Assembly: GCF_039696035.1 (NCBI RefSeq)
Contig: NZ_CP155567.1
Coordinates: forward strand, 1,545,001-1,609,000
Reading direction: 5' to 3'
Origin: Microbulbifer sp. SAOS-129_SWC
GTDB taxonomy: Bacteria; Pseudomonadota; Gammaproteobacteria; Pseudomonadales; Cellvibrionaceae
Length of the DNA stretch: 64,000 nucleotides
In this document: in pieces, positions 56,612 to 64,000 of the stretch
Position numbering within the stretch: position 1 is the first letter of the stretch
How the letters are laid out: every line of letters begins with the position of its first letter
The notes under the pieces: generated by a model
What the model saw: the letters and a program-made list of their open reading frames with translations, nothing else
Database searches by the model: none
What the model was told of the DNA's origin: nothing
Made by a program: the position numbers and the translations under genes

Positions 56612-57349
56612 ATGGCAAAGCAAGTCAGGGAGAATAGACCGCGCAGCGTGCACGCCTGGGTGGCGTACGAGCTGGGTACACGGATCGTCAGTGGATTTTA
56701 TGCGCCGGGGGAGTATATCCCCAACGAAGCGACCATCGGCGGGGAGCTGAACGTCTCCCGCACCGCACTGCGCGAAGCGTTCAAAATTCTGACCGCCAAG
56801 GGGCTGATCGAGTCACGCCCCAAGTTGGGTACGCGCGTGCGTCCGAAAGACTGCTGGAATATGTTCGATTCGGATGTGCTGAAGTGGAGCTTTGAATCCA
56901 CTCCGTCGCCGGAGTTTCTGCGCTCGCTGTTCGAGGTGCGTGAAATTATCGAGCCCAACTCCGCCGCGCTTGCGGCCAAGCGCGCGACCCCGGAGCAGAT
57001 CGCCGATATCGAGAAGGCCTACCTCGCAATGGAGGAGGCGCAGGTGGGCACTGAAGATGTGATCCTGACCGATATCGACTTCCACATGGCGATACTGCGA
57101 GCTACCAATAACGAGTTCATGATGTCGCTGGGGCAGTCGATCAAGACAGCGCTGATGGGGCTGTTCCGGATCAGCAGTGCTGAAGAGTCCGGCTTTGTCG
57201 CCTCGCTGCCGGGTCACAAGGCGGTGTACCACGGCATTCGCGACCGCGATGCAGATCGCGCCCGTTTCGAGATGAAATCGCTGCTGTCCAAGTCGGTGCA
57301 CCGCGCACTGGATACGCTCGGCGAATCCGGCGTGGATGTTGCAGTTTGA
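56612..57349 (+). CDS. GntR/FadR-family regulator of the arabinose locus
   Basis: A 245-residue regulator. The N-terminal winged helix is FadR-like (GTRIVSGFYAPGEYIPNEATI, VSRTALREAFKILTAKGLIESRPKLGTRV). The all-helical C-terminal ligand-binding domain contains the metal-ligand-type residues DIDFH and later GHKAVYHGI. By position, between the transport/hydrolase operon and the catabolic operon, it should regulate both. The inducer is probably a sugar acid or keto-acid of the pathway, an inference from the family. ATG 56612 is used; the longer frame from 56477 has hairpins in it. A terminator follows. Confidence 0.92.
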   Translation: MAKQVRENRPRSVHAWVAYELGTRIVSGFYAPGEYIPNEATIGGELNVSRTALREAFKILTAKGLIESRPKLGTRVRPKDCWNMFDSDVLKWSFESTPSPEFLRSLFEVREIIEPNSAALAAKRATPEQIADIEKAYLAMEEAQVGTEDVILTDIDFHMAILRATNNEFMMSLGQSIKTALMGLFRISSAEESGFVASLPGHKAVYHGIRDRDADRARFEMKSLLSKSVHRALDTLGESGVDVAV

Positions 57350-57373
57350 CGGTTGGCTGAGACCGAGATACAG

Positions 57374-57404
57374 AAAGGGCGATCCACGGATCGCCCTTTT
57401 TTTT
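57374..57404 (+). terminator. Terminator after gntR-family gene
   Basis: AGGGCGAT and ATCGCCCT pair around CCACGG (further extended by GATCC), followed by a T run of eight. Confidence 0.92.
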
Positions 57405-57474
57405 GCCGGTTCGCAGCCGTGCCCGAAGTGGCGGCTGGTGATGGCAGGGGAAAGCGTGAGCGCCAACGCGACAA

Positions 57475-57502
57475 TAAAAAAGGCGATCCAGGGGATCGCC
57501 TA
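57475..57502 (-). terminator. Terminator of the AraD1/GguC gene
   Basis: On the minus strand AGGCGATCC and GGATCGCCT form a perfect stem with a T-rich tail (plus-strand ATAAAAAA). It lies 24 bp beyond the minus-strand gene stop. Confidence 0.88.
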
Positions 57503-57525
57503 ACTTCGCAGGGAGAGTGCGGAAG

Positions 57526-58521
57526 TCAAAGAGGTTTCACCGTGGGAATGTCGCGCTCGACAATTGCCAGCGGGTTACGCAGCGGCCGCCCGAATACGTC
57601 CGCCTCTATTTCAAAGCGATCGCCGGCCTGCGGCGCGATGCCGTCGCCGAAGCTCAGGGTCGCGGTGCCGAAAAAATGCAGGTGCACCTGACCCGGGCGA
57701 CAGAAGGGCGCGTATTTGAAATGGTGTGCCTCCAGGTTGGCGACCGTGTGGGACATATTGTCCTCGCCGCTCAGGAAGGCCTTCTCCCACAGGGTTTCGC
57801 CGTCGCGCACAATGCGCGAGGTGCCCTCGATATGTTTTGGCAGCTCACCGAGCAGCAGTTCGGGGCCCACGGCGCAGGGGCGCAGCTTGGAGTGCGCCAG
57901 GTAGAGGTAGTTCTGCCGTTCGGTCACATGGTCGGAGAGTTCGTTGCCCAGCGCAAAACCGATTCGGTGCGGTTGGCCAGCTTTGTCATTCAGGTAGATG
58001 CCAGCGATTTCGGGCTCTTCCCCGGCATCGAGGGCGAATGACGGGCTTTGCAGCTCGGCTTCCGGCGCCACCACGGAGTCGCCGTCGCCCTTGTAGAACC
58101 ACTCCGGCTGCACGCCGACAGTACCGTCGGTCGGCTTGCCGCCCTCGACACCCATCTTGAACATTTTCATTGTGTCGGTCAGCTCTTCCTCGGTGCTGGC
58201 GCTGTTCTGCGCGTGCATGGCGGCGCGGGTATCGGCGCTGCCGAGGTGGGTGAGGCCGGTGCCGGCCACCAGCAGCTGGGTCGGCTGCGGGTGGTCGATC
58301 GGTGACAGGATGCGCCCCTCGCGGAGGATTTTTTCGTAGTCGTGACGCTGGTCCGATAGCAGCGACTGTGCCAGTGCCTGCAGGGGTTGGCCGGAATCCA
58401 GTGCGCGGTTGGCGAGCTGGAGGACGCTGTCGACTTCGGACAGCTGTTCGACGGTCTGGTGGTCGATCACCGCGGCCACGGCGCGCTGGCCGCTTTCGGT
58501 TTTGAACTGGATCAGTCTCAT
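57526..58521 (-). CDS. FAH-superfamily protein, AraD1/GguC type
   Basis: A 331-residue member of the fumarylacetoacetate hydrolase superfamily, in the AraD1/GguC group found with sugar-acid catabolism. Features are LVAGTGLTHLGSADTR, KPTDGTVGVQPEWFYKGDG and EPEIAGIYLND with acidic metal ligands, then FALGNELSDHVTE. The best guess is dehydration or processing of 2-keto-3-deoxy-L-arabonate toward ketoglutarate semialdehyde, a step done by a DapA-like enzyme in other bacteria. No DapA-like AraD is in the window. It is divergent from the dehydratase gene, sharing a 258-bp control region. Confidence 0.82.
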   Translation of the reverse strand: MRLIQFKTESGQRAVAAVIDHQTVEQLSEVDSVLQLANRALDSGQPLQALAQSLLSDQRHDYEKILREGRILSPIDHPQPTQLLVAGTGLTHLGSADTRAAMHAQNSASTEEELTDTMKMFKMGVEGGKPTDGTVGVQPEWFYKGDGDSVVAPEAELQSPSFALDAGEEPEIAGIYLNDKAGQPHRIGFALGNELSDHVTERQNYLYLAHSKLRPCAVGPELLLGELPKHIEGTSRIVRDGETLWEKAFLSGEDNMSHTVANLEAHHFKYAPFCRPGQVHLHFFGTATLSFGDGIAPQAGDRFEIEADVFGRPLRNPLAIVERDIPTVKPL

Positions 58522-58628
58522 CGCTTTTCTTCTCTAATTGCCTGTCAGTCGTTTTATTCGAAAGAGCGCCGCCGGGAGCGGGCTGTAGCGTTGAAAGTGA
58601 GAGTCATTTCACGCTGGTGATTGTTTAT

Positions 58629-58751
58629 ATCATACAATATGATGTATAACAATTTGCAAGCGCTGAGGGACTGGAATCGGGGCAGGGCACGAGCGCGGCG
58701 TCTGCTATTGCTATGACTTGTCTGCCAAATTAAATAGTCATACAATAATAG
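58629..58751. promoter_or_regulatory. Control region with two TCATACAATA sites between araD1-type and dehydratase genes
   Basis: ATCATA-CAA-TATGAT (58629-58643) is an inverted repeat. GTCATACAATAATAG (58737-58751) repeats the TCATACAATA core 29 bp before the dehydratase start. These AT-rich sites stand out from the GC-rich surroundings and suit binding by the FadR-type regulator at 56612. Proof would need binding data. Confidence 0.6.
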
Positions 58752-58779
58752 TTATAAGAGAATAAATTGGGGTTCTGTA

Positions 58780-60519
58780 ATGGCCAGTGATGATAGAAAG
58801 AAAACAGTTTTGCGGTCGGCGAGTTGGTTTGGCACGCGCGATAAAAACGGCTTCATGTACCGCAGCTGGATGAAGAATCAGGGAATTCCCGATCACCACT
58901 TTGAAGGCAGGCCGGTCATCGGTATCTGCAATACCTGGTCTGAGCTGACCCCTTGCAACGCGCACTTCCGCAAGATCGCCGAATACGTCAAGAACGGCAT
59001 TCGCGAGGCCGGCGGCGTGCCGGTGGAGTTCCCGGTATTCTCCAACGGCGAATCCAACCTGCGCCCCACGGCCATGCTGACCCGCAACCTGGCGTCCATG
59101 GATGTGGAAGAGGCAATCCGGGGTAACCCGATCGATGGTGTGGTGCTGCTGGTCGGCTGCGACAAGACCACCCCGGCGCTGCTGATGGGCGCCGCCAGCT
59201 GTAACCTGCCGACCATCGTGGTGACCGGCGGCCCGATGCTGAACGGCAAGCACAAGGGCAAAGACGTGGGCTCCGGCACTCTGGTGTGGCAGATGCACGA
59301 GGAGTACAAGGCCGGCAATATCTCCCTGCATGAATTCCTCAGTGCGGAGGGCAGCATGTCGCGCTCCGCCGGTACCTGCAACACCATGGGTACCGCCTCC
59401 ACCATGGCCTGTATGGCCGAATCCCTCGGCACCAGCCTGCCGCACAACGCGGCCATCCCTGCGGTGGATTCGCGTCGCTATACGCTGGCGCACATGTCCG
59501 GCATGCGTGTCGTGGATATGGTGCACGAAGACCTGACCCTGTCCAAGGTGCTGACCAAGGATGCGTTCCACAACGCCATCCGCACCAACGCCGCCATCGG
59601 CGGTTCCACCAACGCGGTGATTCACCTGAAAGCCATCGCCGGCCGTATCGGTGTCGACCTGAGCCTGGACGACTGGAACGAGGGGCGCGATGTACCGACA
59701 CTGGTGAACCTGCAGCCGTCCGGTCAGTATCTGATGGAGGAGTTCTTCTACGCCGGCGGCCTGCCGGCGGTGCTGCGCCGTCTGGGCGAATCCGGCAAAT
59801 TGCACCGCGATTCGCTCACTGTTAACGGCAAGAGCATCTGGGAAAACGTCGAGGATGCGCCCTGTTACAACGAGGATGTTATTCGCCCCCTGGACAATCC
59901 GCTGGTGGAGAGCGGTGGCATGTGTATCCTGAAGGGCAACCTGGCGCCCCGGGGTGCAGTGCTGAAGCCCTCCGCAGCCAGCCCCGAACTGATGAATCAC
60001 CGCGGTCGCGCAGTGGTCTTCGAGGACTTCGATCACTATAAGAAGCGGGTTGTTGATCCGGATCTGGATATCGATGAAACCTGCGTGATGGTGCTGAAAA
60101 ACTGCGGTCCCAAGGGCTACCCCGGTATGGCCGAGGTGGGCAATATGGGCCTGCCGCCAAAGCTGCTGAAGAAAGGCGTCAAGGATATGGTGCGTATCTC
60201 CGATGCGCGCATGAGTGGCACCGCCTTCGGTACCGTTGTGCTGCACGTGGCCCCGGAAGCGATGGAACTGGGCCCGCTGGCCGCGGTGCAGGATGGCGAT
60301 ATGATTCACCTGGATGCCGAGAACGGCGTGCTGCAGCTGGAAGTTTCTGATGAGGAACTGGCCGCGCGTCTCGAGTCACTCAAGCAGAATCACGTGATCG
60401 CCTCCACCGGTGGCTATCTGGAGATGTATCGCGAGCGGGTACTGCAGGCGGACGAGGGCTGCGATTTCGATTTCCTCGTGGGCTGCCGTGGCGCCGAGGT
60501 GCCGCGCCACTCGCACTGA
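58780..60519 (+). CDS. L-arabonate dehydratase (IlvD/Edd family)
   Basis: A 579-residue iron-sulfur dehydratase that converts L-arabonate to 2-keto-3-deoxy-L-arabonate. Cluster cysteines appear in GICNTWSELTPCN, LVGCDKTTPA and SAGTCNTMG. The C-terminal part has the family KNCGPKGYPGMAEVGNMGLP and RISDARMSGTAFGTVVLHVAPEA. The RSWMKNQGIPDHHFEGRP start is that of the sugar-acid subgroup rather than dihydroxy-acid dehydratase. It heads the catabolic operon followed by an SDR, an aldehyde dehydrogenase and aldose 1-epimerase. Other aldonates (galactonate, xylonate) cannot be excluded by sequence alone. Confidence 0.88.
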   Translation: MASDDRKKTVLRSASWFGTRDKNGFMYRSWMKNQGIPDHHFEGRPVIGICNTWSELTPCNAHFRKIAEYVKNGIREAGGVPVEFPVFSNGESNLRPTAMLTRNLASMDVEEAIRGNPIDGVVLLVGCDKTTPALLMGAASCNLPTIVVTGGPMLNGKHKGKDVGSGTLVWQMHEEYKAGNISLHEFLSAEGSMSRSAGTCNTMGTASTMACMAESLGTSLPHNAAIPAVDSRRYTLAHMSGMRVVDMVHEDLTLSKVLTKDAFHNAIRTNAAIGGSTNAVIHLKAIAGRIGVDLSLDDWNEGRDVPTLVNLQPSGQYLMEEFFYAGGLPAVLRRLGESGKLHRDSLTVNGKSIWENVEDAPCYNEDVIRPLDNPLVESGGMCILKGNLAPRGAVLKPSAASPELMNHRGRAVVFEDFDHYKKRVVDPDLDIDETCVMVLKNCGPKGYPGMAEVGNMGLPPKLLKKGVKDMVRISDARMSGTAFGTVVLHVAPEAMELGPLAAVQDGDMIHLDAENGVLQLEVSDEELAARLESLKQNHVIASTGGYLEMYRERVLQADEGCDFDFLVGCRGAEVPRHSH

Positions 60520-60530
60520 GCGAAATCCGC

Positions 60531-60577
60531 CCGCTCTGTAGCAGCCTGCACCGCAGGCGAAAGGCTGCAGAGCGGTA
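60531..60577 (+). other. Compound hairpin between dehydratase and SDR genes
   Basis: CGCTCTG and CAGAGCG form an outer stem that can be extended by CAGCC/GGCTG with a short bulge, enclosing CCTGC-ACC-GCAGG. There is no T run. In an operon this could be an mRNA processing or stability element. Confidence 0.45.
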
Positions 60578-60648
60578 CGCCCTTTGCCGGCGAGGCGGGT
60601 TCCCACGGTGCCTGCGGAAAAAAGCTGTAATAAAGAACATAAGAGCGA

Positions 60649-61428
60649 ATGATGAAGCTGACCAACCAATACCCCAGCCTGAAGGGCAAAACCGTATTTG
60701 TGTCCGGCGGTGGTTCCGGTATCGGCGCCAGTCTGGTGGAGGCGTTTTTCCAGCAGGGCGCCAGTGTCGCCTTCGTGGATATCCAGCGCGAGCCATCCGA
60801 GGCGCTGGTGGCGCGCCTGCGTGATGAATACCCGCAGACCGGCGCGCAGGTGAATTTCTACCACTGTGATCTCACCGATATCGACAGCCTGCGTGCGACT
60901 ATTGCCAACGCCGCGCGGGAACTCGGACCGATTGCCGTGCTGGTCAACAATGCGGCCAATGACCTGCGTCACGATTTCCGTGACGTCACCCCGGAAGACT
61001 GGGACAGATACACCGCGGTCAATATGCGCCACCAGTTCTTCGCTGCCCAGGCTGTTTACCCGTTTATGCAACAGCTCGGCGGCGGTTCCATTATCAACTT
61101 CGGCTCCATGAGCTGGCACGCCGCTCAGGGTGGAATGCCGGGTTACACCAGCTCCAAGGCGGCCATCGAAGGGCTCACCCGTGGCCTGGCCCGCGACATG
61201 GGCCCGGACCGCATTCGCGTTAATACTCTGGTGCCCGGCTGGGTCATGACTGAAAAGCAGCTGACCCACTGGGTCAACGAAGACACCCAGGCAGAGATAG
61301 AGCGCAGCCAGTGCCTGAATGACCGTCTTATGCCGGAGAGTATCGCGGCCATGACGCTGTTCCTTGCCTCCGACGACAGCCGCATGTGCACAGCGCAAAA
61401 CTTTATTGTCGATGGCGGTTGGATCTAA
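60649..61428 (+). CDS. SDR-family sugar dehydrogenase (L-arabinose 1-dehydrogenase candidate)
   Basis: A 259-residue classical short-chain dehydrogenase. It has the cofactor motif SGGGSGIG (about residues 19-26), NNAAN (about 102-106), the catalytic Ser region SMSWHAAQGG and YTSSK (Tyr and Lys of the active site). In this context it most likely oxidises L-arabinose (or a related aldose) at C1 to the lactone, the first step of the oxidative pathway. ATG 60649 is followed at once by a second ATG, so the start is ambiguous by one codon. No lactonase gene is seen within the window. Confidence 0.85.
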   Translation: MMKLTNQYPSLKGKTVFVSGGGSGIGASLVEAFFQQGASVAFVDIQREPSEALVARLRDEYPQTGAQVNFYHCDLTDIDSLRATIANAARELGPIAVLVNNAANDLRHDFRDVTPEDWDRYTAVNMRHQFFAAQAVYPFMQQLGGGSIINFGSMSWHAAQGGMPGYTSSKAAIEGLTRGLARDMGPDRIRVNTLVPGWVMTEKQLTHWVNEDTQAEIERSQCLNDRLMPESIAAMTLFLASDDSRMCTAQNFIVDGGWI

Positions 61429-61532
61429 ACAAATTTCAATGAAGACGCGGCATCATGTAGCAAGCTGCCAAACAGGTTCCAGCGGGAACAGCGTTGCACT
61501 TAAAGCCCGTCAAAATTTAAGGAGAATCGATT

Positions 61533-63125
61533 ATGCCGATTAGTGGAAAGCAACTGATCGCCGGAAAATGGCTCGAAGGCCGCTCCGGTACCTTTAACGG
61601 TGTTAACCCGGCCACCGGCGAAGACCTCGAGCCGCAGTTTACCTGTGCCGACGAATTCCAGGTTGCCGAGGCGGTCAGCGCCGCCAGCGAGTGTTTCACC
61701 GCATTTGCCAACACGACACCGCAGCAGCGCGCCGATTTTCTCAATGCCTGCGCCGACGAGATCATGGCGCTGGGCGACGAACTGCTGGAGCGCGTTTCCG
61801 CCGAGACCGGTTATCCGCGTGGCCGCGCCGAGGGTGAGCGCGGCCGAACCTGCGGCCAGCTGCGCCTGTTCGCCGACTGGATTGTCGACGGCGAATACCT
61901 GGATGCGCGCATCGATACCGCCATGCCGGAGCGCCAGCCGCTGCCGCGCCCCGATCTGCGTAGCTTCAACCAGGCACTGGGCCCGGTCGCCGTATTCGGT
62001 GCCAGCAATTTCCCGCTTGCCTTCTCCGTTGCCGGTGGTGATACCGCCGCGGCGTTTGCCGCCGGTTGCCCGGTGATCGTCAAGGGGCACAACTCGCACC
62101 CGGGCACCAGCGAGCTGGTGGCCCAGGCGATCGACAAAGCGGTACAGAAGTGCGGCCTGCCCGGCGGCGTCTTCTCGCTGATCATGGGAGCCGGCAAGAC
62201 TGTCGGCGCGGCGCTGGTGCAGGCGCCGGGTATCAAAGCCGTGGGCTTTACCGGTTCCACCGCCGGCGGCACCGCGCTGTTCAAGCTGGCCAACGAACGC
62301 CCGGAACCGATTCCGGTGTTCGCGGAAATGGGCAGCATCAACCCGGTAGTGCTGCTGCCGGAAGCATTGAAAAACTCCGCCGAATCCATCGCCGCCGGCT
62401 TTGTCGGCTCCCTGACCCTGGGCACCGGACAGTTCTGTGTGAATCCGGGCCTGGTACTGGCCGTGGAAGGTGACGGCCTCGAGCAGTTTATCGCCGCCAC
62501 CGGCGAAGCACTGGCCAAAGTCGGTGCCGGCGTGATGCTGAATAAGAATACCCGGCAGGGCTACCAGAGTGGTGTAGCCAAGCTGCGCGACCAGGCGGGT
62601 GTCGAGCAGGTGGCTGCCGGCGAAGCCGCGGGCGAAGATGGCGGTTTCACCTGTCAGGCGGGCCTGCTGACCGTCTGTGCGAAGGATTTCCTCGCCAACC
62701 GCGAACTGCAGGAAGAGGTGTTCGGCCCCATGTCGCTGGTGGTGAAGTGCCGCGACCGCGCAGAACTGCTGCAGGCCATCCAGTCCCTGCAGGGCCAGCT
62801 CACCGGCACTTTGCAGTGCAGCGAATCTGAACTGGCCAGCTACGGTGACCTGGTGGAACTGCTGCGCCAGCGCGTCGGTCGCATCGTGGTTAACGGCTTC
62901 CCCACCGGTGTGGAAGTCTGCCATTCAATGATGCACGGCGGCCCCTTCCCGGCAGCCACCGATGCGCGCTTCACCTCTGTTGGCACCATGTCGATCGCGC
63001 GCTTCGTACGCCCGATCTGCTTCCAGAACTACCCGCAGAGCCTGCTGCCGGACGCGCTGAAAGACAGTAATCCGCTGGAAATTCCGCGTCTGGTGAACGG
63101 GGAGAAGAGCCGTGCGGCCCTCTGA
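61533..63125 (+). CDS. 2-Oxoglutarate semialdehyde dehydrogenase (NADP-type aldehyde dehydrogenase)
   Basis: A 530-residue aldehyde dehydrogenase of the ketoglutarate-semialdehyde subgroup (longer than the usual 480). Catalytic residues are Asn159 in GASNFPLAF, Glu265 in FAEMGSINP and Cys302 in GTGQFCVNPG. It oxidises 2-oxoglutarate semialdehyde to 2-oxoglutarate, the last step of non-phosphorylative pentose and glucarate routes. The start ATG has AAGGAG 8 nt upstream. Its end overlaps the start of the aldose epimerase gene. Confidence 0.92.
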   Translation: MPISGKQLIAGKWLEGRSGTFNGVNPATGEDLEPQFTCADEFQVAEAVSAASECFTAFANTTPQQRADFLNACADEIMALGDELLERVSAETGYPRGRAEGERGRTCGQLRLFADWIVDGEYLDARIDTAMPERQPLPRPDLRSFNQALGPVAVFGASNFPLAFSVAGGDTAAAFAAGCPVIVKGHNSHPGTSELVAQAIDKAVQKCGLPGGVFSLIMGAGKTVGAALVQAPGIKAVGFTGSTAGGTALFKLANERPEPIPVFAEMGSINPVVLLPEALKNSAESIAAGFVGSLTLGTGQFCVNPGLVLAVEGDGLEQFIAATGEALAKVGAGVMLNKNTRQGYQSGVAKLRDQAGVEQVAAGEAAGEDGGFTCQAGLLTVCAKDFLANRELQEEVFGPMSLVVKCRDRAELLQAIQSLQGQLTGTLQCSESELASYGDLVELLRQRVGRIVVNGFPTGVEVCHSMMHGGPFPAATDARFTSVGTMSIARFVRPICFQNYPQSLLPDALKDSNPLEIPRLVNGEKSRAAL

Positions 63126-64000
63126 GCTGGTCCTGCCCCGCGGCGTCGAATCGGCGCCGCTGCCGATCGACGGCGCCGCGGCGACACTGAACACGGTGAC
63201 CCTGGTCAACAGCCGCGGCACCCGCGTGCGGCTGTGTGACCTGGGTGCCAGCTTGCTGTCGCTGCACACGGTAGACCGCTATGGCCACCTGGACAATATC
63301 CTGCTGACCTATGCGGAGCCGCAGCACTGGCTCGATAACGACTACTACCTCGGTGTCACCGTGGGGCGTGTCGCCAACCGAATCCGCGCTGCGCGTTTTG
63401 AACTGAATGGCCGCAATTTCCCGTTGCCGGCCAACGATGGCGACAACCACCTGCACGGTGGTCCCGCCGGGCTCAGCACCAGGCGTTGGGTCATCGTGCA
63501 GAGTGAATCCGGTGCCGCCGGCCAGTCGGTGACATTCCGCTGCGAAAGTGCCGACGGTGAGGGTGGTTATCCGGGCCACCTGGCGGTAGAGCTGACCTAT
63601 CGTCTGGGCGAGGATGACACCCTGACACTCGATTACCGGGCCACCACCGACAGTGCCACGCCGGTGGCCCTGACCAACCACTGTTACTGGAACCTGGCCG
63701 GGCGCGACGGCATTCTCGATCACGAACTGGTGATTCACGGCGAAAAGCTGCTCGAACTCGACACCGCACTGGTGCCCACCGGCAGGCTGATGGATGTCGC
63801 CGGTAGCGCGGCGGATTTCCGCAAACGCAAAAAAATTGGCCGCGATATCAACGCCTGGCCCGGTGGTTACGACAATTTCTGGGTGGTAGACGAAACCGCG
63901 CACAAGCGCCTGAAGCCGATTGCGGAACTCACGCACCCGGCGTCCGGACGCAGTGTGAAAATTGCGTCTTCCGAGGCCGGCGTGCAGTTTTACAGCGGTA
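63113..64000 (+). CDS. galM: Aldose 1-epimerase (mutarotase), C-terminus beyond window
   Basis: At least 296 codons of a galactose mutarotase-like protein, cut by the window edge. Family features are VTVGRVANRIRAARFELNG, the active-site His in NDGDNHLHGG and the second His in TNHCYWNLAG. It interconverts alpha and beta sugar anomers, which would supply the form used by the C1 dehydrogenase encoded upstream. The likely start is a GTG with GGGGAGAAG just before it, overlapping the 3' end of the aldehyde dehydrogenase gene by about 13 bp. The catalytic glutamate expected later is not in the visible part. Confidence 0.9.

Overview
The window looks like chromosomal DNA of a GC-rich, probably marine, heterotrophic gammaproteobacterium. 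A Cellvibrionales/Microbulbifer-like relative is my guess, from the gene set and not from a database comparison. Supporting features are a 23S-5S rRNA end, a TPP-riboswitch-controlled thiamin operon, TamA/TamB, PolX, DusC, DjlA, BolA, OmpW-like porins and an arabinan/L-arabinose utilisation locus. GTG and TTG starts are common.

Layout. 1-1.75 kb: 3' part of 23S rRNA, then 5S rRNA and a terminator. 1.8-4.9 kb: a multi-hairpin intergenic element, a small lipoprotein, and a TauE/SafE exporter next to an aldehyde dehydrogenase. 4.9-13.7 kb: TPP riboswitch and thiC-thiO-thiS-thiG-GNAT-thiDE-thiF, followed closely by a lipoprotein cytochrome c and a Vgb-like beta-propeller. 13.8-20.6 kb: dps, a PYROXD2-like oxidoreductase, a PadR/HAAS-type pair with a clear operator, and a LysR gene divergent from acetoacetyl-CoA synthetase. 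20.6-21.1 kb is intergenic and repeat-rich. 21.1-27.4 kb: a small membrane protein and tamA-tamB. 27.6-32.2 kb: a periplasmic three-subunit molybdenum hydroxylase (Mo subunit, 2Fe-2S subunit, triheme cytochrome c). 32.3-42.8 kb: mtfA, a TonB-like anchored protein, tRNA-Arg(ACG), an ftsH paralogue, a MAPEG/TetR divergent pair, polX, dusC and an oadA/pycB-type biotin carboxyltransferase. 42.8-47.5 kb: an AT-richer, gene-poor to accessory stretch with a gtrB-gtrA-gtr(type)-like surface glycosylation cassette. The stretch is flanked by an intact 722-aa propeller gene and, on the other side, a decayed copy of that gene's 3' end. 47.5-53.6 kb: the propeller gene, djlA, bolA and two ompW-like paralogues. 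53.7-64 kb: the arabinose locus.

How genes work together. The thiamin operon makes the thiazole and pyrimidine halves and joins them, and is probably controlled by TPP at the thiC leader. In the arabinose locus a GPH-family symporter and a cytoplasmic GH43 enzyme import and trim arabino-oligosaccharides. An SDR dehydrogenase, an IlvD/Edd-type sugar-acid dehydratase, an FAH-superfamily AraD1/GguC protein and a ketoglutarate-semialdehyde dehydrogenase form a non-phosphorylative route to 2-oxoglutarate. A FadR-type GntR regulator in the middle probably controls both arms. Two intergenic signals recur: a multi-hairpin element with A(C/G)GGATG loop cores, and a GGGCGAACC/GGTTCGCCC hairpin mostly used as a terminator.

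No CRISPR array, transposase, integrase or toxin-antitoxin pair was recognised. Functions come from motif and family recognition by eye; no alignment or search was run.
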